Origin: Hyaloperonospora brassicae
Taxonomy: Eukaryota > Oomycota > Peronosporomycetes > Peronosporales > Peronosporaceae
DNA length: 64,000 nucleotides
Direction of reading: 5' to 3'
NCBI GenBank assembly: GCA_947650285.1
Contig: CANTFL010001467.1
Coordinates: 330,417 to 394,416 of the forward strand
Numbering within the stretch: position 1 is the first letter of the stretch; every line of letters starts with the position of its first letter. The position numbers and the translations under genes are program-made. Shown one piece after another: positions 11,311 through 22,400 of the stretch. The notes under the pieces are model-generated. The model ran no database searches, had not been told where the DNA came from, and was given only the letters and a program-made list of their open reading frames with translations.

Positions 11311-12213
11311 TATGAGAGAATTGCTCATACGCCGTGGATGTTTTTGAACATCGTGGCAAGGGTCATCACTCGACCAAGCGTGCTTCTCATCAATAGTAGT
11401 GGTCGGTAGCGATTTGCTCCGCACCATTGGGTCGGAAACTGCTTCTACTGGCGTAGCCGAAGCGTTGCGAGTTCGATTGCGCAGTTGGCCTATGGCCTTG
11501 ATCTTGGAGTATTGGTACCGAAGCTTTTGTTCCAAACGAATATCAGCCACATCGGCACTTACTTTAAGTGCTTTCATGCTGCTGAGGTGTCGCTTTCGGC
11601 ACATCCATCGAATGATTCGGTTGTCCTTCTCTTCAGGCAAATCAGCAGCGAACAAATAAATGTGTACACACTTAATCGGTCTAAGTAAAATATCAGGAGC
11701 TAGACTCCCATGAGTGCCTTGTACTGACCTTGTGTGGTCAAGAATATTCGAGATATCTCTCATGCAGAATCTGGTGAAAGGCGATGTCTTCTGGCGATCT
11801 AGCAACTAATACAATGGCCCATTATGAAAGGCTACGGTCTTCCGTTTGACGGAGACGTTCCTCCACGTCAGGTGTTGAAAACACATAACCGCACCGGGTT
11901 TGAACAAGCCTCTTGTCTGAGCGCGACGAAGAGCACTCTCCTCACGCTGGAGAATCAAAGTTTGTTGCAAGTCGAGCAAGTAGGTGATGATGTGCTCACC
12001 AGCATCTGTTGCATGATGCTGCGCCATGTGCGCGGTGGTTTCACAAATTTCAACAAATGGATTTGGTGCTGTGAGAGGTCGAGACTCATCCACAGGGGTA
12101 AAACACATTGTCCCATCATCTCCACGGATATTGGTATCGCTGCCATAGTCCACATCCTCATCAAAGTCGATGTAGGAGGAAAGAGTCCGAGACTCGTTAG
12201 GTGGCGATGCCAT
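11290..12213 (-). CDS. Antisense ORF of element A (one internal stop)
   Basis: On the minus strand an ATG at 12213 opens 135 codons to a TAG at 11806-11808, and the same frame then stays open to 11290. This makes 307 codons with one internal stop. It starts about 215 bp inside the 3' LTR and runs back towards pol, the same slot and orientation as the antisense ORFs of elements B and C. The N-terminus is Asp/Glu-rich (DFDEDVDYGSD), then a helix-forming stretch (DLQQTLILQREESALRRAQ); the second half is Arg/Lys-rich. I see no convincing similarity to the B/C antisense protein and no known domain. Its openness contrasts with the shattered sense frames. Confidence 0.45.
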
Positions 12214-12427
12214 AATACTTCGTGTTTTATCTAATCGTAAGGTTAAGCGTACACACACCGACCTCTTCGGAGAGATAATTCGATCGACGTTTCTGGGTAA
12301 CGTCAGTATGGTGGAAGGGGGGTGCAACGGGGATACAAAACAGGTGTGTATGCAACGAATCACAAGCCACATGTAGATTACAAAGGACGAAGTCCCACAA
12401 AAAGTAGAACTAGACCACCGTATTAAA

Positions 12428-12808
12428 TGTCAGGGCTGACGTTTCTCAGCCACCGAGTGAAAAGGTCTTTTAGGAGGTAATAATTAGAACAGCAGTGACC
12501 AGGTCAAGTACGTTGTTCTGAGGTGTTCTTGTAGACAAACAGAGATAAAGTTCAGTTATCATTTTGATAAATAAGGCACGTGCCTTACGAATCGTCTTGT
12601 GATCGTCAGAGAAGTTAAGCAACGCCCTGTTAAGGCATCTACTCCTAGTGCACTCAGTGCTGTGATTCTCTGAATCGTTTGGTCCTCCTGGAACAGGGAC
12701 CATAAGCTCTCTGATCTTGTTGGATCTCTGAGTCGTACTCTTTGAACGAATGTTGCTCGTGAGAGCGTTAAGTCTTCCTCTGAATTAAGAAGCTGTGGAG
12801 CTCCACTA
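12428..12808 (+). repeat. Element A 3' LTR
   Basis: Aligns with the 5' LTR from TGTCAGGGCTGACG to GCTCCACTAAA. Shared blocks include AGTACGTTGTTCTGAGGTGTTCTTGTAG-like and GTTAAGGCATCTACTCCT-like stretches. It lacks one of the two tandem units present in the 5' LTR. Copy 2 of the 679-bp repeat follows immediately. Confidence 0.7.
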
Positions 12809-12810
12809 AA

Positions 12811-13489
12811 TCTCCGTATGTGCTAACCATGAAGCAATGTTACGCATGGCTTTCACACAAATGCTCAAATACACGCTCTCAACCACACACAAGATTGGGA
12901 CACCGTAGATGTACATTTACACCTTACGCACATTTGCTGATCGCTTTGACATGCGAGCTTGCAAAGATTGTCTGCACGTATGAATCTGTAGAAGCATCTC
13001 ACTTGATCACAACGTTTTGACCGCATATCGCATATTCTCGTAGGTGATGTGTCTCATTGTTGCTCTGTGTGAGTCTGCGTAAGGTGACCGTCCAAGCTTT
13101 CCCGTAGCCAGTTTTATCGGTCTGTGCGCCTTTACGTTATACTCTCTGTGAACCACACAGAGACACACAGGCAGATAAACTGGCAACAGTGGAGCCTGGA
13201 CAGTCACCTTACGTAAACTTACAGAAAGAAAGCGGCCATTGCAACGAGCCTTCTGGGTGCCCGGTCTAACGTCTACTGGAGGTTGCATTTGATAGCGCTC
13301 AACTTAATGGAGGACATGGAAATCAATTGATCTGCCTTTGTTTGTCATTGAAGTGCCCTTTCTCGCACCTATGTGCTCCTGCCACCAAGAGAGGGAAAGA
13401 AGAAAGGAGGATTTGCGCTACCACATTACGACCCGACACGCAGCTGGTAATATGTATCACAGAAAGCCGCTGGTCGAATACACTGATGT
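12811..13489. repeat. 679-bp dispersed repeat, copy 2
   Basis: Near-identical to 2401-3079, including the foldback at about 13079-13222. Its left end abuts the element A 3' LTR, and a solo LTR is inserted exactly at its right end. The 99% identity is far higher than that between the element A LTRs, so the copying event is much younger than element A. Confidence 0.9.
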
Positions 13490-13926
13490 TGTAACGGGGT
13501 AAGCCTTGTGTCCGTTCGACACAAGGTTGTGTTGAACCGACGTCACGTGCACGTGGCGATGTAGCGCAGCGGAAGCAAACTGAACCCGAAAGCTCCGTCG
13601 AAGGGAAAAAGTAGATCTGTATTTTATATAGTTAAGCTTCTTAATAAAATATCTTTTGTCTTAATCGAACTATCTCAAACTACTATCTCCTATGTGGGTT
13701 TCTTGCTCACCACCCATTGCGCGCGTCCAGCAGTAATTGGTGGTTTATCTGGTTGATGTAACTACATCAACCAAAAGTGGAGCACCCAAGAATATTACTC
13801 GTAGAGGTAATGTTCCGACAACATCAACTCTTCTCGAATGATGTTGATTGAGTATTGTCTGAGTAGGTACTGCTCAAAAAATGATACATTAGTATCAATT
13901 TTATGTATCGGTCTCACCCTGTTACA
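13490..13926 (-). repeat. Solo LTR, family D, sense -
   Basis: TGTAACGGGG...CCTGTTACA, 437 bp, the reverse complement of the family at 4737-5170. Palindrome GGTTGATGTA-ac-TACATCAACC is at 13751-13772. The pentamers flanking it are GATGT (13485-13489) and GATGC (13927-13931), a target duplication with one mismatch. It separates the repeat copy from a truncated secreted-protein ORF. Confidence 0.85.
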
Positions 13927-14103
13927 GATGCACTTTTCAGAGGCAGAAGTCTCTACTGGTTGTTGTTGTGTGCCAATAATTGAACTTTTTATAGACATTT
14001 GATAGGGCTTACCGGCGCTTGTCGACAGGCTCAAGGCGAAGGCGGTCAATGATAGGAGAACACGCGCTTCTCTCCGTCGCGTCCGCGGTAAGTGTGGGAC
14101 CAT
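13927..14103 (-). pseudogene. Truncated secreted-protein ORF cut by the solo LTR
   Basis: A minus-strand ATG at 14103 opens a frame whose first about 31 residues look like a classical signal peptide: Arg-rich n-region (RTRRREAR), hydrophobic core VLLSLTAFALSL, and a small-residue cleavage site near STSAG. About 28 further Ser/Gln-rich residues follow before the reading frame enters the solo LTR at 13926. The mature domain is therefore unknown. It could be an effector gene broken by the insertion, or a chance hydrophobic ORF. Confidence 0.35.
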
Positions 14104-17100
14104 AGCAAAGGCCTACATAATTATTAAGTCGGGTCAGGACAACGCATTGCGTCTGGGCAGCTAAACATGTACGATGCTGATCATCATGAGGACAGAATAG
14201 TTGCAGGAAGGTACTAGTGTGTAAAGGGTGCACAGAGAATATATATGATTAAATTTGGAAATACTAGAACGCCGCAGTGCTCAGGGAAAAATACTTGCCC
14301 ACTCACTGGACAAGAGAAATAGCGTACTGTCCACGCACACACCAATTAGTTTAGTTGTACGTGCGCCAGTAGGCAAGTCCATGGTCTGCTCGTGTATGAG
14401 AAGTGGGTTTTAGCTGATCGGTTACAGGATGATGGTGATGGACTGAACCCGTTTGAAAATCCAGTTGGTAGCTCCATGCCACGCTATGTCCGAAATCGAT
14501 CTGGACGGATAAAAATGTCGTTATATACAGGGCAGCGTCTGTAGATCTTAGCGGAACACAGCCAACTTTTGTTGCGTGCTTGTATTTCCTGCGGGCGAGG
14601 TCGAGAGAGAGCGTAGAAAAGTTTAAATTGCAATTTCAATGGCCGTTCTTTATGCATGTCATGCGTTGATGGAGCGCGACCCCCTATGATCACCAGTACC
14701 GATTAGTGACATCCACAGTCTACCTCCGTGACACCTTCCGAATCTTACAACTTGGCTTCTGACCTTTAAAAATCTTGCAGATAGGTACACGGTCCGTGTA
14801 ATTAGCCTGTCTGTATTTTTGAGAGTTCAAATTGACTTTTAGAAATACTTATCACTCGTAAGATGTCTGTTGTGCGGAAACCACCTCTGTCATCTACCAT
14901 GACATGTACTTACTCCTACTGCGTTCCTCATTCTGCTGGCTCGATACTCCAGATGTCACGAGGGACACCCTTGAAAAGTCACGTGATAATAATTTTGACC
15001 ATGTCCGGATTCAAAACGGTGTGCGCACTCTTGGCAGGATGGATGTCCTGCGCGTCTTTCGCGCTTCATCTGATTCAGGGGACAGTGGAAGCATGGATTG
15101 GAGGCCTGTTCCACTTAGATAGTCACATCGTGTCATCTTGACATACTCCCTGGACGCTTCCGTGGTAATTGACTTGCTCCATTTTTCGGGCCGAGCCCGT
15201 CGCACAATCTAGTACTGACGTGCCAGGCGCACCACGAGACGAAGAGTATTGTGGCCTAGAGCTTACCCTGAATAAACGACCGGTGCTATATATCAATTAT
15301 GTTAAAATATATCTCTCCCGACAGGTCAACAAGGTTCTGAAGGTCAAGTGCAAGTGCAAGATCTAGTACATATAAGTACGACCTCACCTGATTGGCTACT
15401 AGTATGTCAAAATGACAGATGGGACGAAACAGACGGTCGCCATGTGACAAAGCAACACATAGGACCGAGAGATATAGCGTTCATGTGACAGGATGTCGCT
15501 TTGGACGACGAGAGACGGAGATCATGTGTGACTTGTCATGGCCAAGTTCCAGCTTCCTTTATTCTGGTCATACATATCGTAGTGTTAAAGATTTTTATTC
15601 TTAGCACTCAATATACTTCACTTTTACTTCTCGTTACCTTTACACAAGTGCAACAACCGCCTTTCAAAAATAGATCATCACGTTCTAAGAAGAGTTCACT
15701 TTCTTTAAGTGGGCATCGCGCGCAGCGAATGGACAGTCGCGAGGAAAGGCAATTCATGAAGAGCGGAAACTAACGCAGGCACGGTAATGTCGATCTCCTT
15801 CGGGCATTCCCCGTGCCGCGAGATACCGGGTAATTGCTTCGCTTTCACGTCGGAAGCTGCATTGTCTCTCATAGCACACGTAGCAAAGAACAATAATCCT
15901 CCCTTTTGACATAAGCCCCACTTAGTAGGGAGTTCCCGTCCCCGGTAACGGAGACACGTGACTGGCGCTTCAGATACCTCCGTCTATGTCCATTGTCGCT
16001 CAAAGAGCGCAAATTGGGAAGTGAATAGAGATGATGATGGACACTTTGTGTACGCTCAAGCGTCTTGGTGACGTTTGATTACAATTTTTTGTAACGGACA
16101 CATAAAATGAAACCTCAGCAGTTGGTTATATGAAGAGGGAAACGACCCAGGCGACACCATTGTAGTGCTTTTACAACGAGTAGCTGAATGCATGTATAAG
16201 TTTTCTAAAAATAATATGCTTTCCAATTTACCTCCTGACTACAAGTTTTCTCCTCTGATACCGAACCTAGTTAGATAGCCTGTCTGATTCACAAAACACT
16301 CTTCACGTTTGCACCATCCAGGTGATATATATATGTAAAGGCAGACTCTCCATTACAGCTACTTATCACTATATCAGGCGTCGTGACTATAAGAACGCGA
16401 GAGGCATCGGCCTCGCCGACAAATCAGTGGCTTCTAAGACACAACGAATCGAGCATTCGATCACTTAACCTACTTAAAAACAATAACAATACTCAGCGGC
16501 GTGGAGGTTCTACGCTTTACGGGACGATATAGAGGGGAATGCAGCTATCGTGACTCCGACTCCAATTTAGAAGCGGTACCCATTAAAACGGCGCTGTCGA
16601 CCGGGTTAGCGGTTGAGACAAGAACTTGGGGAGTGGGTGGTACAAACTCCGGAGCAACTTATCCAAAATACTACTTAGGTCAACAGGCATTGGGAGGCTT
16701 TGCTTGCGGGAGCCTCTAGCTGGTGGGAAGAGGACGAGTTTGTGATTTCGTATCACAACACCTTTCCGCAACGCCCACTGGGTGGTGGCGATATGCCATA
16801 CATTGTTTTTAGGCCACGGGTAAGTAAAGTACGAAGCCATGGATACGCGATTGCAGCGGCGAAATGTTGGCGATCAGCAAGTACTCCAAGCTCGATGACT
16901 GTCAGTTAATAGCGCTGGACATATCGCGCACAGGTCCGTCGGATTCTTTCATTTAGATACCCCGACGAATGACTCATCCTCGGCGCAATACAGCTGCGAA
17001 ATACGGCGCTGGGAGACGGCCCTACTGCTTCATAGCCCGGGTTACCCATAGGACCTGAACTAAACACGTGCCAGCCGCTGGAACTCCGGTAAGCACAACC

Positions 17101-17288
17101 TTTTAAGGCGTGCTATCACTGGAAACTTCGAGCACCCGGAATAATTGAGGGCCTATTAAAGGCCTGCGCATAAATCTTTTCACGGTCTGTGACGCTGCTT
17201 CAAGGTCACAATAGGCTACTATGGTTCGTAGAGGGGTCTCTTTCACAACTTGGCATTGGCGATTCTATCGAACGCCAGACAACAATAT
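14104..17288. other. Gene-poor region between elements A and C
   Basis: No complete gene is recognised. Fragments that look weakly coding are a 64-codon + frame at 14350-14544 (ending with Arg-rich YVRNRSGR-type sequence), a short + frame with a hydrophobic start at 15001-15141, and a + frame around 16680-16909 with WWEEDEF. None has a domain I can name. The region probably contains old, broken transposon pieces. Confidence 0.4.
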
Positions 17289-17730
17289 TGTTACGAGTCA
17301 CCGACGACTACGTACTGTTGAACCAGTACGGAGTTTACTATCACTGACTGTAGTGATATTCAGTGCCCAGCTAGGTGTAGAACTACACAGAGGAAGGCAG
17401 AAAGACTGAGGTGAAAGACTCTAGTCGTAGGAAAAGTAAAACTGTTATTAATATAATCAAGTCCTATAACTCTTGTATCTCTGTTTGTCCTGACTTAATT
17501 ATACTAATGTAACTAAATGTATGGTGACGTCTACTCACCACCCATTTCGCGCGTCTAGCAGCGATTGGTGGGTTGATATCATCGCGATATCAACCAATGA
17601 GTAGACCCTTCGGTCATCTTCAACAATATCATCATGCTCTGTGATATTAGCGAAAGAATATTCATCGTAATATTATTTATTGTCATGTTATCCTTAATGA
17701 CAATATCATGTAACGGGCTACTCCGTTACA
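17289..17730 (-). repeat. Element C 3' LTR
   Basis: 442 bp, TGTTACGAG...CCGTTACA on the + strand. It contains GGTTGATATC-atcgc-GATATCAACC (17571-17595) and further small inverted repeats such as CGTACTG-ttgaac-CAGTACG near 17312-17331. Pairs with 25808-26247. Confidence 0.88.
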
Positions 17731-17858
17731 TCACCCCTCCCTTAATTGATAGTCACCGTGTGACTATTGAAACTTTTGTGGCCACCCGTTGGATACAACG
17801 AGACGGGGAGTACTTGTTGGTCGATTTTATTCATTCTGGTTTGCCTTGCATAGTTAAC

Positions 17859-18593
17859 ATGTCTATGCAAGGTGGTACAAGGACGACACAGTATGGTGCT
17901 GAGCCCGCCTGTGCGGGAGACGACTTGTCGTCTGCTGCTCGTTCTCAGCCTACAGCAGGTGTTGCTGCAGGCGAATGTGGTGTCGCATCTCATGCATACA
18001 GTGACCCCGTGTTAGGTATTAGCTACTCTGTCGAGTCAGATGTGTCTGACTCGGAAATTCCTTTGGAGGCATCGTGCTCACATGCGGTTCCTCGTTCATC
18101 AAGAGACCTGCCGAAATTATGGACTCGCGATATGCGTCACAGTCTGTTCGGCAGTGATGATAAGTATGGTAATGAGTATGATAACTCATCACCGCGATCA
18201 ACATGTGCGCAATCGCACGAGCGATTCGACGATGGTGCGAGCCGTCGTCATACTGATAACCGTGGTACCGGCATAGGTACCACTTCGAAGCGTGATGAGC
18301 TGAAGCCGTGGCGTTTGCCTGAAAAGCTCATCAATAGCTTGTCTCACGAGACAAGTCAACACCATCGAATACCCTTATTCGATGCGAGTGAGCTTCACGG
18401 CTTGAGACCAGCGCTAAGAGCTTTCGCGCTGAAGAAGACTTTGATCTCGATGCTTTCCTCGAGCATCGATGATACAATGGCAACCAAAAGCGTGACAAGG
18501 CCTCACTTTTGGCGGCGTGGAACGCGTTCGTCCAAAATGTCAAGAATTGTGGACGAGAAGGCTGGCTTCAAATACTTAAAGCAGTACGCTTAA
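17859..18593 (+). CDS. Antisense ORF1 of element C
   Basis: Opposite in direction to pol, starting at an ATG 129 bp inside the 3' LTR. The 244-codon product is homologous to the element B antisense ORF1: both share a Ser/Asp-rich N-terminal half (ESDVSDS, HSLFGSDD) and the block KRDELKPWRLPE-LINSLSHET-QHHRIPLFDA-ELHGL. After about residue 185 the homologous sequence (AAWNAFVQNVKN-GREGWL) continues in another frame at 18509, so a frameshift near 18410 breaks the protein. The function is unknown; no known domain is recognised. Confidence 0.55.
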   Translation: MSMQGGTRTTQYGAEPACAGDDLSSAARSQPTAGVAAGECGVASHAYSDPVLGISYSVESDVSDSEIPLEASCSHAVPRSSRDLPKLWTRDMRHSLFGSDDKYGNEYDNSSPRSTCAQSHERFDDGASRRHTDNRGTGIGTTSKRDELKPWRLPEKLINSLSHETSQHHRIPLFDASELHGLRPALRAFALKKTLISMLSSSIDDTMATKSVTRPHFWRRGTRSSKMSRIVDEKAGFKYLKQYA

Positions 18594-18639
18594 GTTTAAG
18601 AAGCAAACGCCAACCGGTGCAAGGTACCGGCTGCATCGT

Positions 18640-19449
18640 TTGTCGAGTGAGGCAGACATTCCTTGCCTCCCTTGGGGAGATCCTGGTGCGAGTTGTGTTG
18701 AAAACTCGCAACGTACACATAGGGATGTTTATTCCAAAAGTTCGACCTGGGGAAGGGCACACATCTCGGCTGATATGCGGGACGCGATTGCAAACTTGCA
18801 ATCCGTCTACAAGCGCCAAAAGCGCGTGTTTACCGATGGGCCCTCGGACCTATCGGATGAGTCTCGTCATACCGGTGGACGAGACCTTCAACGTCAGCCA
18901 TCAGCTGGGATCGAGGTTCCCAGCTGTCATACGATGGTGGGTACCCACGCCAGCGGACAAGGTAACTTGTCCTCTCCCCATTCTTCACGCAGTGGCTCAA
19001 GGTACGCCCCACGTGAAAGCGCCGACGACCGTAAGAATCCACCAGTGGTTACGGTGGCGGTGGAAAGACAAGGTCCAGCTCAATTGCCGGGACTGAAGGA
19101 GACTTTGGGTAACCATTGACGTTACCTGACCGAGTTTGGGGTGGTCGTCGATCACGAATACGATCGTCGGCACGACATGCTGGCGACCGTACGGCGCCTC
19201 CGTAATGGTAGGGAGAAAGACCGATCGGATTTCGTGCTCTTTCAACTCGAGAGCGAACGCGAGAAGTACCGTTTGCGCGACGAGCTAGAGGCGGCTCGTC
19301 GTGAGACCGCGTCGCTGAAGGACCAACTTGAGTGTTTGGTCCGTGATCACAAGAATCTGTTGAGAATTCTTGAGCGTGCCGGCTGTCTCCGTTCTCGCAA
19401 GAGGTATCGTACTGATAGTACGGACGGAGACGACCAACATAAATTGTAG
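18640..19449 (+). pseudogene. Antisense ORF2-ORF3 of element C, one internal stop
   Basis: A single + frame runs from 18640 to 19449 with one stop (TGA at 19117-19119). The first part shares [23 protein letters not shown] and RHTGGRDLQ with element B. The second part is a charged coiled coil (ESEREKYRLRDELEAARRE, ILERAGCLRSRKR) aligned with B's ORF3. It lies antisense to the chromodomain and the integrase tail, so both strands are coding-like. Non-ATG start codons suggest that it is an internal piece of a longer protein or a downstream exon. Confidence 0.45.
18830..19042 (-). pseudogene. Element C chromodomain
   Basis: The minus strand reads RRFHVGRTLSH, then RTSYLVRWRGYPPSYDSWEP, a full chromodomain core with the aromatic residues and the WRGY and WEP signatures. 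It is in frame with the upstream integrase tail but separated from it by a TAA at about 19046-19048. Confidence 0.75.
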
Positions 19450-22400
19450 AACGCGTGCGTATCCTGCAAGGAAACTCATTCGTGTATGCATTGCCCTTGC
19501 GGTGCAACACACGAAATGGCCCAATGTATTTCGGCAGTAGTTTACTACTGCCGACATTAGTGACTACAAGTCTAGGTAAGTTTACCGTAGACAGTAGTAC
19601 TAGGTTGTTAACTTTAAATGAAAGAACATTTGCTTTTCCATTCTTGTCTGCGCTCCGTTTCTGGCGGTCCACCAAATTTGCGATGGGGTCCTGAGCAAAA
19701 CGGACTACCGCCTCTTGAGTCAGCAGGAAGTTCTCTGCTGGCTCGTTGTTGTGTTTTTCAGTGCGCTTCGTGAGCACTGCTAAGAGATTGCTCTCTTCTT
19801 CAGCGAGGTTTTCCACTTCCTCGATGGAATAATCGTTGACGATGCTGAATATCCCAGCATCGTCACCATTGTCTAAAGTAGCAGCAGCGTCATTGCTACT
19901 GCTAAGATCAACTTCTTCTATGTCGACATAATCGACGTCGACATCAAACTTATCGGCATGTGCGATGATACTTGATGAGCAAGAGCCAAAACGGTTTTTG
20001 CTCGAGCGAGTTCCTCCCCCCCAAACCCAGAGTCGCTCTGTATAAGGGCGAGAATAAGTGGGTGCCGTAAGCCATTTACGTAGAATGGTTTATGCGTTGT
20101 TGACGCATGCACGAAATTGCTGATGGCAAATTCGACTATCGGCAAGAACTCACTCCAACTTGAAAAGGAGTGGACGTATCCTCGAAGAATTTCTTTGTGG
20201 ACACGGTTTGCACGTTCCGTCTGACCATCTGTTTCAGATGATCAGAGGTTGACATCTTCAACCGTGTTCCCAGTGTGCGGAACACGGATTGCCAAAACGC
20301 CGCCGTGAATCGAGAATCACGGTCGGATACGAGTTCACGGGGTAAATCGTGGAGTCGAAACGCAGTGTCGATGAAGGCACGCGCACAGCCGTGGGCTTTG
20401 ATCGATTCTTGGGTTGCAGCAATATATACCATCATGCTGAAACGATCCATAAACACAAGTATACCATTTTTCTTGTGAGAGTCTTCGGGAAACCCAAAGA
20501 CAAAGTCCATGGAAACGGACTCCCAAAACTCTGCCGGGACCGGCAGATGTTACATTAGAGCACAGGAAGAAGGGCTAAGCTTCACTCGTTGACAGACTTC
20601 GCAAGAACGAATGTACTTGTGCACAAACTCATACTGGCAGGGCCAGTAATAGTTACGACTTACCGTAAGGTGGGTCTTTTCCCTACTACGATGACCGCAT
20701 GAGGACGCACCTTGACATTCGAACATGATCCGTAAACGCAAATCATCATGATCGGAAACGACGACACGAGATGTGTCGTCGGCAACTGCTGTGTAGTACA
20801 GGAGGCCATTGTGAGTCGTATACCGATCCAACGAGGAACGGTATAGAGCCAGTAAATCCGACAAGGATTTCCGGGATGGGCTCGCAAGGTGACCCATCAA
20901 ACGACGTAGAATCATATCCCCTTCGTATGCCTTCGTCACGTCATCGAGTAAAGACGATGACGGCACACTGACTAAAAGTGCTGCAACAGTGGGCAAGGCC
21001 TCACTGTTGGCGCGTGTTGTCGGCTCGAAATCGGGTCGACGTGATAGCGCATCAGCGACGACGTTTAGTCGTCCTGGCATATACTCCACGGAGAAGTTGT
21101 ACTCCGCGAATTAAGACATCCACCACTCCATTCGTTGCGAGAGGTGTGGACTGTTTACGGCCGTGCGTAGTGACGCATGGTCCGTATAGACAATAAACGG
21201 TCTATCACCGAGGAGATATTCGCGGAAGTTGGCTAGTGCGTACTTCATGTCAAGTTGTTCCTTATCATGCACTGGATAATTGCGTGTAGCTGGTTGCAGA
21301 TGACGCGATTGATAGCAGATGACGCGCTCTGCTCCATCTGCGTCGAACTGCATTAATACACAGCCGGTAGCAAAATCGCTGGAGTCACAGACCACATTAA
21401 AAGGTCTGTCCTGATCTGCAACTCGGTAAGATGCGTGCTTTCATCAAGCTTTCCTTGATGCTTTCAAAGGAACGCTGGCACTCAGCGTTCCATGACCACT
21501 TGACATTTTTCTTGAGCAAGCAAGAAAGATGAACAGTCATCTCGGTGCAATCGCGCGAGTACTCGTGTAGGTACGCCGCAAGACCAAGGAACTTCCGAAG
21601 TCCCTTGACATCAACTGGCACTGGCCAGGTTCGGTGATCGCCTTGATCTTTTCGGGATCAAGGCGTACGCCGTGTTTACCCACGATGCACCCAAGAAGTG
21701 GTATTTCGCTAGCCTCGAATCTACACTTCTTGAGTTTGCGTACAACTTATGCTTGCGCATAAGTTGAAGGACCTGACTAACGTGAGTTCTATGAACTTCA
21801 ACGTCCGTCTTTCCGTCCATAGCCTGACTATGGACGAACACATCGTCGAAGTAACTCGGTGCGAAATCACGCACCGGTCTCAACAGATGTGTTGCACATC
21901 TGTTGAATGTTGCAGGGGCATTGCTCAGCCCCTGTGGCATCACTAGCCACTCCCACAGCATCCCGCTGGGGATGCTCACTGCCGTGTAACGGGATGTCCC
22001 GTTCACGCATCAGGATCTGATAGAATCCGTCCATCAGATCCATGGACGAAAAGATGGTACTCTTTGACATATCATCTATGATTACGTCCTTCCTCGGTAT
22101 CGGCGTCTGAGCCGGTACCGTTGCAGCATTCAATTTGTTGAATGCGTGCACTATCCGCCATCCTCATGTGGCTTTCCGCACACAGAAGGTCGGAGAGCTG
22201 TGAGGGGATGTTGATACCCTCACATGGCCCGCTGCTAAGCGATCGGTAAAGAACTTGTCGATCGATAGCACCTGTTCACGAGGCAGTGGCTACTTCTTCA
22301 TGACACAGTACTTCAAGCCCGGCTTAAGGTCGATCTCGTGTCGAGTGCCTTTGCCCTTCGACATCCCCTCACAGCTCTCCGACCTTCTGTGTGCGAAAAG

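Larger units (their letters stand above)
5267..12808 (+). mobile_element. Ty3/gypsy chromovirus A, decayed
   Basis: Two alignable LTRs (5267-5700 and 12428-12808) flank, in order on the + strand, gag, protease, reverse transcriptase, RNase H, integrase and a chromodomain. This is the Metaviridae chromovirus order. Every enzymatic domain is cut by stops or frameshifts, and the LTRs differ at many positions, so this is the oldest of the three gypsy elements here. An antisense frame of 307 codons with a single stop lies between the chromodomain and the 3' LTR. No clear target duplication remains. Confidence 0.85.

Noticed and set aside
18509..19096. 195-codon + frame in element C crossing antisense ORF2
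   Set aside because: Only its first about 30 codons match the B antisense protein; the rest is not conserved in B, where that frame has stops.
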